Notes under the pieces: model-generated
What the model was told of the DNA's origin: nothing
Seen by the model: the letters and a program-made list of their open reading frames with translations, nothing else
Databases searched by the model: none
Shown here: positions 20,482 through 29,439 of the stretch, one piece after another
How positions within the stretch are numbered: position 1 is the first letter of the stretch
How the letters are laid out: the number at the start of each line of letters is the position of its first letter
NCBI GenBank assembly: GCA_032718475.1
Contig: JAUCBJ010000043.1
Location: 1-31,346 of the forward strand
From: Nemertoderma westbladi
Taxonomy: Eukaryota > Xenacoelomorpha > Nemertodermatida > Nemertodermatidae
DNA: 31,346 nt
Direction of reading: 5' to 3'
Translations under genes and position numbers: made by a program

Positions 20482-23214
20482 ATGGCGACCGAGTCAAACA
20501 GGTCGCTATCACCGCTGCCCGTAGTCCAGCAAACAGGCGAACTTTTCACTGGACCAGGTGCCCGCAAGGAACCCGTCAGTGCTATACCGAGCCGGTTGAA
20601 TCCACTCAAACCGCTCACGATGGGGCAACAAGAGCTGCTGGCCAAGGCGAAAAAATACGCCGGTCAGCAGACAGTTAAACACATTCTACTTAAACAGACT
20701 TTGCAGCACCAACAACAGCAGATGAGCCAAAGGCAGATGTCTGCGCAGCGGCAGCAGGCTTTAGCATTGATGTGTCGGATTTACGTAGGTAGTATAAACT
20801 TCGAGATTCGTGAGGACACAATACGGCAAGCGTTCGGCCCTTTCGGCCCGATTAAATCAATCGATCTTTCTTGGGATCCCGTATCAATGAAACACAAAGG
20901 TTTCGCGTTTATCGAATACGACATGCCGGAAGGGGCGCAACTCGCCCTCGAGCAGATGAACAACGTGATGCTAGGCGGCCGGAACATTAAGGTTGGGCGT
21001 CCTAGCAACATGCACCAGGCCATGCCGATAATCGCCCAGGTAACGGAGGAGTCGAAACGATACAACCGGGTTTATGTCGCCTCAGTTCATCCGGATTTAA
21101 CGGAAGACGATATTAAGTCCGTCTTCGAAGCTTTCGGTGTTATCGTTAGTTGCAGTCTCGTCGGGGATATAATGCCAGGGAAACATAAAGGTTACGGGTT
21201 TATAGAGTACGAGTCGCAGCAGTCCGCGAACGACGCAATCTCCTCGATGAATCTCTTCGATCTCGGTGGCCAATTCCTGCGGGTCGGCAAGGCGATAACG
21301 CCGCCTGCGCATATAATGGAGACAGTGGTACCCAGTGGGCCACCCCCCGCCCCAGGCGGCCTCCCTGCGGCCGCTGCTGTGGCTGCGGCAGCCGCCACGG
21401 CGCGCGTCGCCCAGATGGACTTCGATAATCCATCAGCTGTGAAACCATCACCACTCGGTGGCGGTGTGACGCCATTAGGGACTTTATTAGGTGCACCCAC
21501 TGGATCAGGTTCGCCCTCTGTGGTTGCATCGAGTGCGCCCACTGTAGGGGCATTGGTTGCTCCCCCCTCTGGGATGGTGGGCCCGTTGGGCCACCGCGGC
21601 GTTCCCCCTATAGTGGCCCCCACCCCTCCCGTGCAGACTGGCCCCGGTATGGTCGCCCAGCCTATCGGAGCCCCCTCTTCTGTCTACGCGGGGGGGAGTC
21701 CCGCTTTCTTTTCGGGTCGTCAGTCTGCGATGATGGGTCCTCGTTTGGGTGGAATTGGCCCACTGGGACAGCCTGGTGGAGTGGGACAGCCTGGTGGAAT
21801 GGGACAGATTAGTGGAATGGGACATCCTAGTGGAATGGGACAAACTAGTGGAATAGGACAACATGGTGGAATGGGACCGGCAGGTGGAGTGGGACAAATT
21901 AGTGCAATGGGACAGCCAAGTGGAATGGGACAACCTAATGGAATGGGACAGCCTACTGGAATGGGGCATATTAGCGGACTGGGACAGCCTAGTGGCATGG
22001 GACATATGAGTGGAATGGGTCAGGGTCAGCCTCGTGGAATGGGACATCATAGTGAAATGGGACAGTCAGGTAGAATGGGACAGCCTAGTGGAATGGGGCA
22101 TCCTCCTAGTGAACTGGGACAGTCAGGTGGAATGGGACAGCCTAGTGGAATGGGGCAGCCTATTGGAATGGGGCATCCTCCTAGTGAAATGGGACAGTCA
22201 GGTGGAATGGGACATCCTAGTGGAATGGGGCAGCCTAGTGGAATGGGACATAATGGGGGTATGGGACCAGGATTGGGTGGAATTGGTCAGAATTTTGCCG
22301 GAATTGCCCAGCAGCCACGCGGTGTGGGACCGCAGCCACGTGGTGTGGGACCGCAGCCACACGGTGTGGGACCGCAGCCACGCGGTGTGGGACCGCAGCC
22401 ACGCGGTGTGGGACCGCAGCAACGCGGTGTGGGACCGCAGCCATCAATGGGGGTGTCGACGGGACAAACATTCTCTATGGGGCAGTTTAATGGGCCGGTT
22501 GGACCCCCACCTAGGTTTCCCATGGGTGGCATCCCCAGCACACAGAGCCCCCTCGGAGTCCCACCTTCCCTTCCCCGCCCCCATCCCCCCTCAGGTGGGC
22601 CACCCCCTCGGGGCTCCGACCCCCCGCCACGTTTGCCCCCCCAAGGGGCTATGCCCCCCACTTTCAACCGGTTAGCGTCGCCCCAGCTGTTTCCCCCACC
22701 GGTTTCCATACCAACTGTCCCCGTATCTATAACAACACGACCAGGCAACCCCAGACAGCCCACCGGTCACCCCAACATGGCGACGTTAGACAGCAGACTC
22801 ACTAAAAAAATAACAGATGACCCCAACCAGAACCTCGCTAGCCAGGAGGATGTAAAGATATCCGGTAGTCAGGCGAGGAACATGGTGATGCAGAAACTAA
22901 TGCGACCGATGGAAGATAAGGTGATTGTGCTGAGGAACATGGTGGGTCCTGAAGATGTAGATGATGACCTCGAGAAGGAGGTGACTGAGGAGTGCGGTCG
23001 ATTCGGGCAGGTCAACCGGGTGGTTATCTACCAGGAGCGACAAGGGGAGCAGGCCGACGCTGTTATCATCGTTAAGATATTTGTCGAATTTGCTAAGAAT
23101 TCGGCGGCAGTTGCGGCGTCGGATTCGTTAAACGGTCGTTGGTTTGGGGGGAGGATGGTGGTAGCCGAGGTGTACGATGGAATCCAGTTTCAATCTGGAG
23201 ATCTTACTGGTTGA
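20482..23214 (+). CDS. PUF60: Poly(U)-binding splicing factor PUF60, single exon, long repeat linker
   Basis: Nuclear RNA-binding protein that binds pyrimidine tracts with U2AF at 3' splice sites (family knowledge). It has 910 residues against about 560 in human. Residues 40-97 match the family N-terminal helix region (AKKYAGQQ...LKQT, ending QRQQALALMC). RRM1 is at about 98-173 (RNP2 IYVGSI, RNP1 KGFAFIEY). RRM2 is at about 196-273 (RNP2 VYVASV, RNP1 KGYGFIEY). A conserved Ala-rich stretch follows at 292-311. The linker is greatly expanded: GMGQPS-type hexapeptides at about 423-603, six RGVGPQP heptads at 613-654, and a Pro-rich part up to about 760. The C-terminal UHM domain is at about 813-902, with its Arg-Trp-Phe motif at 886-888 in LNGRWFGGR. 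The whole ORF has no intron. Frames on the other strand and the +2 frame across the repeats are shadows. It could be a functional retrogene or simply an intron-poor gene. Confidence 0.95.
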   Translation: MATESNRSLSPLPVVQQTGELFTGPGARKEPVSAIPSRLNPLKPLTMGQQELLAKAKKYAGQQTVKHILLKQTLQHQQQQMSQRQMSAQRQQALALMCRIYVGSINFEIREDTIRQAFGPFGPIKSIDLSWDPVSMKHKGFAFIEYDMPEGAQLALEQMNNVMLGGRNIKVGRPSNMHQAMPIIAQVTEESKRYNRVYVASVHPDLTEDDIKSVFEAFGVIVSCSLVGDIMPGKHKGYGFIEYESQQSANDAISSMNLFDLGGQFLRVGKAITPPAHIMETVVPSGPPPAPGGLPAAAAVAAAAATARVAQMDFDNPSAVKPSPLGGGVTPLGTLLGAPTGSGSPSVVASSAPTVGALVAPPSGMVGPLGHRGVPPIVAPTPPVQTGPGMVAQPIGAPSSVYAGGSPAFFSGRQSAMMGPRLGGIGPLGQPGGVGQPGGMGQISGMGHPSGMGQTSGIGQHGGMGPAGGVGQISAMGQPSGMGQPNGMGQPTGMGHISGLGQPSGMGHMSGMGQGQPRGMGHHSEMGQSGRMGQPSGMGHPPSELGQSGGMGQPSGMGQPIGMGHPPSEMGQSGGMGHPSGMGQPSGMGHNGGMGPGLGGIGQNFAGIAQQPRGVGPQPRGVGPQPHGVGPQPRGVGPQPRGVGPQQRGVGPQPSMGVSTGQTFSMGQFNGPVGPPPRFPMGGIPSTQSPLGVPPSLPRPHPPSGGPPPRGSDPPPRLPPQGAMPPTFNRLASPQLFPPPVSIPTVPVSITTRPGNPRQPTGHPNMATLDSRLTKKITDDPNQNLASQEDVKISGSQARNMVMQKLMRPMEDKVIVLRNMVGPEDVDDDLEKEVTEECGRFGQVNRVVIYQERQGEQADAVIIVKIFVEFAKNSAAVAASDSLNGRWFGGRMVVAEVYDGIQFQSGDLTG
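21748..22291 (+). repeat. In-frame 18-bp-period coding repeat (GMGQPS) in PUF60
   Basis: GGAATGGGACAGCCTAGT-like 18-mers repeat about 30 times with drift, always in frame, encoding G-M-G-Q/H-x-S/G hexapeptides. Occasional longer units (GHPPSEMGQSGG) are themselves repeated. Confidence 0.85.
22318..22443 (+). repeat. Six 21-bp coding repeats (RGVGPQP) in PUF60
   Basis: Six head-to-tail units built on CGCGGTGTGGGACCGCAGCC with only a few base changes (one unit HGVGPQP, one RGVGPQQ). They are much more uniform than the neighbouring hexapeptide array, which suggests recent expansion. Confidence 0.9.
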
Positions 23215-23654
23215 GTCACTGGATCAAATCGGAAGATCTTACTGGTTGACAGGTTCAAATCGGGAGATCTAACTGGTTGACCGGATCAAATCGGAAGATC
23301 TTACTGGTTGAATCACTGGATCAAATCGGAAGATCTTACTGGTTGACCGGTTCAAATCGGAAGATCTTACTGGTTGACCGGATCAAATCGGAAGATCTTA
23401 CTGGTTGACAGGTTCAAATCGGGAGATCTAACTAGTTGACCGGATCAAATCAGAAGATCTTACTGGTTGAGTCACTGGATCAAATCGGAAGATCTTACTG
23501 GCTGACAGGTTCAAATCGGGAGATCTAACTAACTAGTTGACCGGATCAAATCGGAAGATCTTACTGGTTGAGTCACTGGATCAAATCGGAAGATCTTACT
23601 GGTTGACCGGTTCAAATGGAGAGATCTTACTGGTTGATTCACCTGTTCAAATCC
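23199..23654 (+). repeat. 14-unit minisatellite starting in the last PUF60 codons
   Basis: Units of mostly 31 or 35 bp, each starting AGATCTTACTGGTTGA or a near variant and continuing with TCAAATCGG. The first unit contains the last codons (GAT CTT ACT GGT) and the stop TGA at 23212. The preceding coding bases TCAATCTGGAGATC resemble the unit as well, so the array appears to have grown out of the end of the coding sequence. Variant order is partly repeated (units 1-3 match 9-11). Confidence 0.92.
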
Positions 23655-24006
23655 CACTGCTTTTTTTTCTGGATCCAATATGACGATAATTGGTTTTTAC
23701 TTAACTTGTTGGTTGAGTTTTTAGGTTCATTGTAGAAGATATTGTTAATATATTATAATCGTACTTGTTCTATCACTTCTTATGATCTTAATGATTTATG
23801 TGTCACTCTTTTGATTGTTTTATTTACAACTTTCATTAAATAGTGTAACAGAAGTCACTGTAATGTAATATTAACATTATTTTATACAGTTTATATGTAG
23901 TCTGTCTGTATTTATATTACTTTAACAAAGTGTTATATTTCATAACATTTGTTAACAATTCGTTTATTCTTCTTAGATCACTACAACTTCAATTCTATGA
24001 AGGCCG

Positions 24007-24012
24007 AATAAA
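24007..24012 (+). terminator. PUF60 polyadenylation signal (AATAAA)
   Basis: AATAAA about 790 bp after the stop codon, within GGCCGAATAAATCTC, and the first such signal I find downstream. It would give a 3' UTR of about 0.8 kb that includes the minisatellite. Confidence 0.55.
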
Positions 24013-24069
24013 TCTCTTGAAAAAATGAAATATTTGATTTATTGAACATAGTATTGTTATGTAGCACCT

Positions 24070-24093
24070 TGACGTACTATATATAGTACGTCA
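24070..24093. repeat. Perfect 24-bp palindrome
   Basis: The half-site TGACGTACTATA is followed directly by its reverse complement. The ends resemble CRE half-sites (TGACGTA), but no regulatory role can be shown. It lies about 60 bp after the PUF60 poly(A) signal. Confidence 0.9.
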
Positions 24094-24680
24094 TGGTACA
24101 GTATAATTTGTCACCACGGTCATGAACAGTATGGTGGGCAGCAGGAACAGGATACGCTACAATACGAAATCGGATTTTCGTATTTCGTATTGCAGTAATA
24201 TCTTCGTATGGAATTTCGTTTCGTATCATCAAAATTGAGTTCGTATCGTAAAACAATATATAATTATTTTTCGTATCATATTTTCATCATATTTTTTATT
24301 GTTAATTTCAATGGTTTTTAACAGCCAAACTAGGATCATACCAGCCACGAGGATCAGAACACTGTAATAACTATTTACATACTTCTGTGTAAAGTAGCAC
24401 TTTACAGTGTGATGATCCGAGTGGCTTTGTTACACGAACGAACGTTAGTGAGTGAGTGAAAATAAAGCCACGAGGATCAGAACACTGTAAAGTTCTTTGC
24501 AACAAGTATGTATGTAGTTTTATTCCAAAATTATAACATTACTAAATGATTGTACATATACATTATAAGTGATAGAAACTGCACAAATTATATTAGTTGC
24601 TGTATAAATAAATGTAAAAATGACATAAATGATGTTATAAATAAGTTAGCTTATATTTATGGTGGCGTTTGGAGCCATGT

Positions 24681-24691
24681 TAATAGTTTAT
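24681..24691 (+). repeat. Left target-site duplication of the RTE-like insertion
   Basis: TAATAGTTTAT, identical to 25980-25990. The two copies flank the LINE precisely. Confidence 0.75.
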
Positions 24692-25979
24692 GGTAGTTTA
24701 TGGTTAGCTTGTGGTAGCTGCCAAAATATACAATAAAATGATTTTATATAGGATTAGGCTTCACATAGAGAAACTACTGCGTAAGGGCCAAAACGGATTT
24801 CGACCAAGTAGATCAACAATAGCTCAGATACTTGCACTACGGAGACTGATTGAAGGAATTAAGTCAAAGAATCTCCCCGCAGTCATGACTTTTGTAGACT
24901 TCAAGAAGGCATTTGACTCCATCCATAGAGGTAAAATGCTTGAAATCCTAAGAGCTTATGGAATACCAGAAGTAATTGTTGCTGGCATTGGATTGTTATA
25001 TTGTGACACAGAAGCGCAGGTACTCTCACCAGATGGTGAAACTGAGTTTTTCTCAATCCTGGCTGGCGTACTGCAAGGTGACACATTAGCACCATTACTA
25101 ATTGTAATTGTGCTGGATTACCCAATGAGGACGGCCACAAAGGGTGAAGATCTGGGATTCACACTTCAAGAACGCAGAAGTAGTAGATATCCGGCAACTA
25201 CAGTCACAGACACCGACTTTGCGGATGACATCGCCCTGCTTTCTAATACGCTAGCAGATGCACAGCTTCTACTAAATAAAGTGGAGAGGGCTGCTAAGGA
25301 GGTTGGATTGTATATAAATGCTACCAATACCGAATTCATGACCTTTAATGTTGATGGAAACTTGACAACCATTGATAATAATCAACTAAGGAAGGTCGAT
25401 GACTTCCAGTACCTTGGATCATGGATAGAGAGTAGTAAAAAGGACATAGAAGTTAGGAAAGCAAAGGCTTGGGTAGCTCTATCAAAAATGGATACCATCT
25501 GGAAATCAGATCTCTCCAGGCACCTGAAGACTAAGTTCTTTCGAGCCACAGTGGAAAGTGTATTTTTATACGGGGGTGAGACCTGGACACTGACTAAATC
25601 ACTTGAACAACGAATTGATGGTTGCTACACAAGACTACTAAGGGCAGCCCTAAACATCAGCTGGAGACAACACATGACAAACGCCGAGCTTTATGGTACA
25701 ATACCACCTGTATCAACCACCCTCCGTGAACGCAGATTAAGATTCAGTGGGAGTGGGCACTGCTGGCGAAGTAAAGACGAGGTCATACCAGATCTACTTC
25801 TCTGGCAACCAACTCATGGAAAGCGTAGTCGTGGACGACCTGCCATAACATATATAGATCAACTTGAAAGGGATACTGAACTTGGGAGAAACGAAATTGC
25901 GACAACTATGGAGAATCGGGAAGCCTGGAAGGATCTCATTTCCACTGTCCGAGTTCGCTCGACCTAGTAGAAGTAGTAG
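24692..25979 (+). mobile_element. 5'-truncated RTE-like LINE insertion (1288 bp)
   Basis: Inserted in repeat H. It is flanked by the 11-bp duplication TAATAGTTTAT and ends just after the ORF stop with the short tail TAGTAGAAGTAGTAG, typical of elements with microsatellite 3' ends and short 3' UTRs. It begins inside the RT domain, so the endonuclease and the first RT blocks are missing. Such 5' truncation is the usual outcome of target-primed reverse transcription. Confidence 0.8.
24711..25967 (+). CDS. RTE-like reverse transcriptase, C-terminal 418 residues, frame intact
   Basis: Remnant ORF2 with an uninterrupted frame: QNGFRPSRST at residues 28-37, FVDFKKAFDS with the catalytic Asp at 63, GVLQGDTLAP, FADD at 170-173, DFQYLGSWIE, then the C-terminal part LYGGETWTLT, RRLRFSG, LLLWQPTHG and a terminal RST stop. 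The ATG is internal to the parent protein and has no meaning as a start. With no endonuclease and only part of RT it is not autonomous. It is related to the LINE at 6703/13493 but clearly diverged from it. Confidence 0.85.
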   Translation: MVAAKIYNKMILYRIRLHIEKLLRKGQNGFRPSRSTIAQILALRRLIEGIKSKNLPAVMTFVDFKKAFDSIHRGKMLEILRAYGIPEVIVAGIGLLYCDTEAQVLSPDGETEFFSILAGVLQGDTLAPLLIVIVLDYPMRTATKGEDLGFTLQERRSSRYPATTVTDTDFADDIALLSNTLADAQLLLNKVERAAKEVGLYINATNTEFMTFNVDGNLTTIDNNQLRKVDDFQYLGSWIESSKKDIEVRKAKAWVALSKMDTIWKSDLSRHLKTKFFRATVESVFLYGGETWTLTKSLEQRIDGCYTRLLRAALNISWRQHMTNAELYGTIPPVSTTLRERRLRFSGSGHCWRSKDEVIPDLLLWQPTHGKRSRGRPAITYIDQLERDTELGRNEIATTMENREAWKDLISTVRVRST

Positions 25980-25990
25980 TAATAGTTTAT
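25980..25990 (+). repeat. Right target-site duplication of the RTE-like insertion
   Basis: TAATAGTTTAT, matching 24681-24691, directly after the (TAG)n-like tail. Confidence 0.75.
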
Positions 25991-26607
25991 AGCTACTGGT
26001 TATTAATAGCTACCGGTAGGTAATGCAGTAGGCCTATCTTGCTGTCAGGCAATTAATTAGAAATGCCACCTATTGTTTACGTGGTAACCAATGACGGGGT
26101 GATTGTAAAGTTACGCCGTCATTTGTTACCACATAAACAAGGGACATTACAACACCCACTACAACACTGATTGTACAGGCCAATACAATGCTGTATTGTC
26201 CTCTAAAGTTGTAAAGTGCTAAATAACAACTCGCTGTTAATACTAACGGCGTTGAGTATTGTTACAATTCTGGAATAAAATAGGTTACAGCTTACAATAT
26301 AATATGTCAAAAGAATCTTTAATCATATTGTAATTATATGCGTGTTTGTAAAATACACTAAGTAATGTGGCCAACATTGTCCGAAATCGTACAGACTAAA
26401 ACCAGTATTTCATCCAGTACAATACGTTCTAAAATCTTATATACATGTGATATTATACAGATAAGTAAATTATTAATTGTTACATTATGTCAACTTAACA
26501 GCGTTCTGGTGAATTACTCGCAACGCTGCAAAGTAATCGTAATCAATACCCTGGAAACAACTTAAATTACCGTATTCCAGAATGTATTATTTCCATTTAT
26601 ATTAATG

Positions 26608-26636
26608 CGTGCTGCTTTATTCAATAAAGCAGCACG
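26608..26636. repeat. 29-bp hairpin, 14-bp perfect arms
   Basis: CGTGCTGCTTTATT, a single C, then the exact reverse complement. The right arm contains AATAAA. GCGTGC also occurs again just downstream (near 26649). Confidence 0.9.
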
Positions 26637-26760
26637 TGTTTGCATAATGCGTGCGTCCAGTGAGTCCACGGGACTAGCTACTGTATGTAAATAATTGTTT
26701 AACGTGTAAGACTGTATAGGCTACCATACGTCATATACTGTAGAAGATATTTTAGAGAAA

Positions 26761-26892
26761 ATGAGCAAAGAAAATATGGCAACAGTGTTCAGTAACACTG
26801 AACGGATACAGATGGTGACTCAGTTTGCTTCAGTCGACGATGGATTAATGATTTATCACATCCATGCAGGAGATAACAACAATAAACTTTAA
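26761..26892 (+). CDS. Small ORF, 43 codons, unknown
   Basis: ATG at 26761, stop TAA at 26890. The residues start MSKENMATVFSNTERIQ and end HAGDNNNKL. Polar, with no signal peptide, membrane segment or motif I recognise. An acceptor-like TTTTAG lies 12-7 bp before the ATG, so it could be a small exon instead. It is listed only because its composition looks more protein-like than its surroundings. The chance of its being real is low. Confidence 0.12.
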   Translation: MSKENMATVFSNTERIQMVTQFASVDDGLMIYHIHAGDNNNKL

Positions 26893-27052
26893 TTAGATAT
26901 AAATGTATATACAGTAGTACAGATACCTGTTAATAATTTTCACTAATAATCGAAATAGTAATGATTAAAATGTTTAAATGGGCTTCCATAAAATCCTTTC
27001 AAGTTGACATAATGTAACAAAATTACATCCATCATCACATACATCAGGTCAC

Positions 27053-27145
27053 TTTTCAGCGTTAAAGACCCTTGTTTATTTATGTAAACCACCCTCGCTG
27101 CGCTCGCTCGGTACATAAATAAACTCGTGTCGTAACGCTGCAAAG
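27053..27145. repeat. Foldback repeat related to the end of repeat 'H'
   Basis: The left arm 27053-27090 (CAGCGTTAAAGACCCTTG, then TTTATTTATGTA) pairs imperfectly with 27110-27145 (TACATAAATAAAC, then CGTAACGCTGCAAAG). The loop is GC-rich (CCTCGCTGCGCTCGC). The sequence beyond it (ATGTAAATAGTTATAT, AAAATACAG) matches the outer end of repeat H near 4436-4465. Confidence 0.6.
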
Positions 27146-27553
27146 TATTACTTTGTACACAACGATGTAAATAGTTATATAAAATACAGGTACATAAATA
27201 TAGACAGCGCTTTTAGAAGACTTAGATAATTTTCACCATACATATTTTATTATCACATAAATTTTGTTTAAGTTTGCCAAACACACCGGATATAAACCAG
27301 CGCGGCGTACGACCCACCTGTAATTGGGAGCCTGGAGATATATCGGCTTACTGTAGGCCTACTTGAATTGGGCTGGTTATGTATCCTTCGATTGATTCTC
27401 GCTGTATCCTAACAATTATGTTCACTTATGGGATAGTAACTGTGTTAACAGTTCCGTTTTAGGTGTTGTGTTCCAGATAACAGACAGGTATATGACTTAA
27501 GGGCACAAGGCCATAATTATACGCTCCCCTAGACGATAAGTTAAAAATAACAA

Positions 27554-27860
27554 TTTTCATGTACCTGTATCTCAAGAATGGCTCGACCAATTGGTCTGAA
27601 ATTTTCACCACATAGTTTGTGATAGATGATCTCCATTTGGAACTACAATCAGTGAGATAACACGAAGGGTTCTCTAGATATCCATGAAACCATTTTTTGG
27701 CCATTCATAATTTAGGCAATTTCTCTACTAAACAAAAACTGACACCCAGAAGTTAATGATTCTAGTTCCATTTAATGCATAACGTTCACAGAAGCAACAC
27801 AGAAAATTTCAGCCAAAAAAACCATTCAGGGGTTCTTCAGATATAGGTACATGAGCAATC
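27554..27860. repeat. Inverted-repeat element with arms of about 55 bp
   Basis: The left arm 27554-27608 (CATGTACCTGTATCTCAAGA and onward to TCTGAAATTTTC) pairs imperfectly with 27804-27860 (GAAAATTTCAG and onward to ATATAGGTACATGAG). A third, shorter version of the GGTTCTCTAGATAT end lies inside at about 27668. Possibly a MITE; no target duplication was seen. Confidence 0.5.
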
Positions 27861-28589
27861 CAGCCTTCGTGAATAACATGATTCCGAGTAAATCAAGTTT
27901 AAAGTTCGGAGTTTAGAAAAAATGGCGAAGAGTAAAATATAACAATGCGATTTCTCAAGACTCAAGAGGTATTAGGTGATATAAATGATGACTATGATGA
28001 CTGAGAGAACTGTTGATAAGGATGGTTCAACATTACTAAATGGTGGTAAATATAACATAATACTGTATGTTCACTGTACTATTACATACTACAGTGCAAT
28101 TTAATGGGTAAAGGGATTCGCCTACACGACGGGCATTTAAATCTCCCAACAATAAGCGTCTATCACAATAAGGCCTAGCAACCATATCCTGCTTTAATAA
28201 TAATAAGTGAATTGTTGTCGGGTGAGTGACGCGGTGAATTAAATATATATATATAATGTAAATTTTTCGCTATGGAGAGCATTATCATATTGTCCTATTT
28301 TCATATTATACAGTATATTTAATATCCTGCTTTGTATGTCGGCCCATATCTGAGGATTTTCATAGCTTGAGCCTTATGGTTCAAAATAAAAGCAGAAAAA
28401 ATACTTACAACATTCGAATTTAAAATACATAAAATCGAGTTTCAGTTCAATACATACTGTACAACAGAATCAAATATATTGTTTTTCAAAAATACTGCAA
28501 CCACCACCTACCTATGAATGAAGTTTTAACTTCCTGCATGCAAATCACATCAAAATCTTGGAAAAATGTTATAAGGTCTGGATCTGCTA

Positions 28590-29439
28590 AACCCATGCCA
28601 TGTTGGAACGAACCGGGAACCCATGCCATGTTGGAACGAACCGGGAACCCATGCCATGTTGGAACGAACGCTGGGAACCCATGCCATGTTGGAACGAACC
28701 GGGAAGCCATGCCATATTGGAACGAACCGGGAACCCATGCCATGTTGGAACGAACCGGGAAGCCATGCCATGTTGGAACGAACCGGGAACCCATGCCATG
28801 TTGGAACGAACCGGGAACCCATGCCATGTTGGAACGAACCGGGAACCCATGCCATGTTGGAACGAACCGTGAACCAATGCCATGTTGGAGCGAACCGGGA
28901 ACCAATGCCATGTTGGAACGAACCGGGAACCAATGCCATGTTGGAACGAACCGGGAACCCATGCCATGTTGGAACGAACCGGGAACCCATGCCATGTTGG
29001 AACGAACCGGGAAGCCATGCCATGTTGGAACGAACCGGGAAGCCATGCCATATTGGAACGAAACGGGAACCAATGCCATGTTGGAACGAACCGGGAACCC
29101 ATGCCATGTTGGAACGAACCGTGAACCAATGCCATGTTGGAGCGAACCGGGAACCAATGCCATGTTGGAACGAACCGGGAACCAATGCCATGTTGGAACG
29201 AACCGGGAACCCATGCCATGTTGGAACGAACCGGGAACCCATGCCATGTTGGAACGAACCGGGAAGCCATGCCATGTTGGAACGAAACGGGAACCCATGC
29301 CATATTGGAACGAACTGGGAACCCATGCCATGTTGGAACGAACTGGGAACCCAGCCATGTTGGAACGAACCGGGAAGCCATGCCATGTCGGAACGAACCG
29401 GGAACCCATGCCATATAGGAGCGAACCGGAAACCCATGC
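28590..29439. repeat. 28-bp minisatellite, about 30 units
   Basis: The units combine CCATGCCATGTTGG with AACGAACCGGGAAC. Variants (CCAATG, AAGCCATG, CATATTGG, GGAGCG, CCGTGAAC) allow units to be tracked. Because 28 is not a multiple of 3 and the unit lacks stops in several frames, long ORFs of about 280-330 codons appear on both strands (three plus, three minus). They all encode the same rotating repeat and I do not call any of them a gene. Confidence 0.95.

Larger units (their letters stand above)
23655..24344. other. PUF60 3' UTR and intergenic spacer
   Basis: AT-rich with no gene. After the poly(A) signal come a perfect palindrome (24070-24093) and a patch of repeated TTCGTAT motifs (about 24165-24280). 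Confidence 0.4.
24345..26275 (-). repeat. Foldback repeat 'H', reverse copy interrupted by a LINE
   Basis: The flanks 24345-24680 and 25991-26275 match the repeat at 3818-4450 in reverse, in consistent order. The left flank holds the second inverted repeat (arms about 24372-24431 and 24465-24521). The right flank holds a shorter version of the first hairpin (about 26072-26140). The LINE at 24692-25979 splits the two parts. Confidence 0.7.
26276..28585. other. Intergenic, foldback repeats, no gene established
   Basis: AT-rich. It contains the hairpins at 26608, 27053 and 27554 listed separately. Open frames such as 26365-26565 plus and 27459-27704 minus lie in or near repeats and show no domain. 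I see nothing else to name. Confidence 0.4.

Noticed and set aside
21192-22763. Several minus-strand ORFs and one plus-strand +2 ORF (22010-22675) inside PUF60
   Set aside because: They are shadows of the repetitive GC-rich PUF60 coding sequence. The PUF60 frame alone carries RRM and UHM motifs.
23199-23654. tRNA-like genes suggested by GGTTCAAATC
   Set aside because: No cloverleaf, anticodon arm or A box can be built; the sequence derives from the end of the PUF60 coding sequence.
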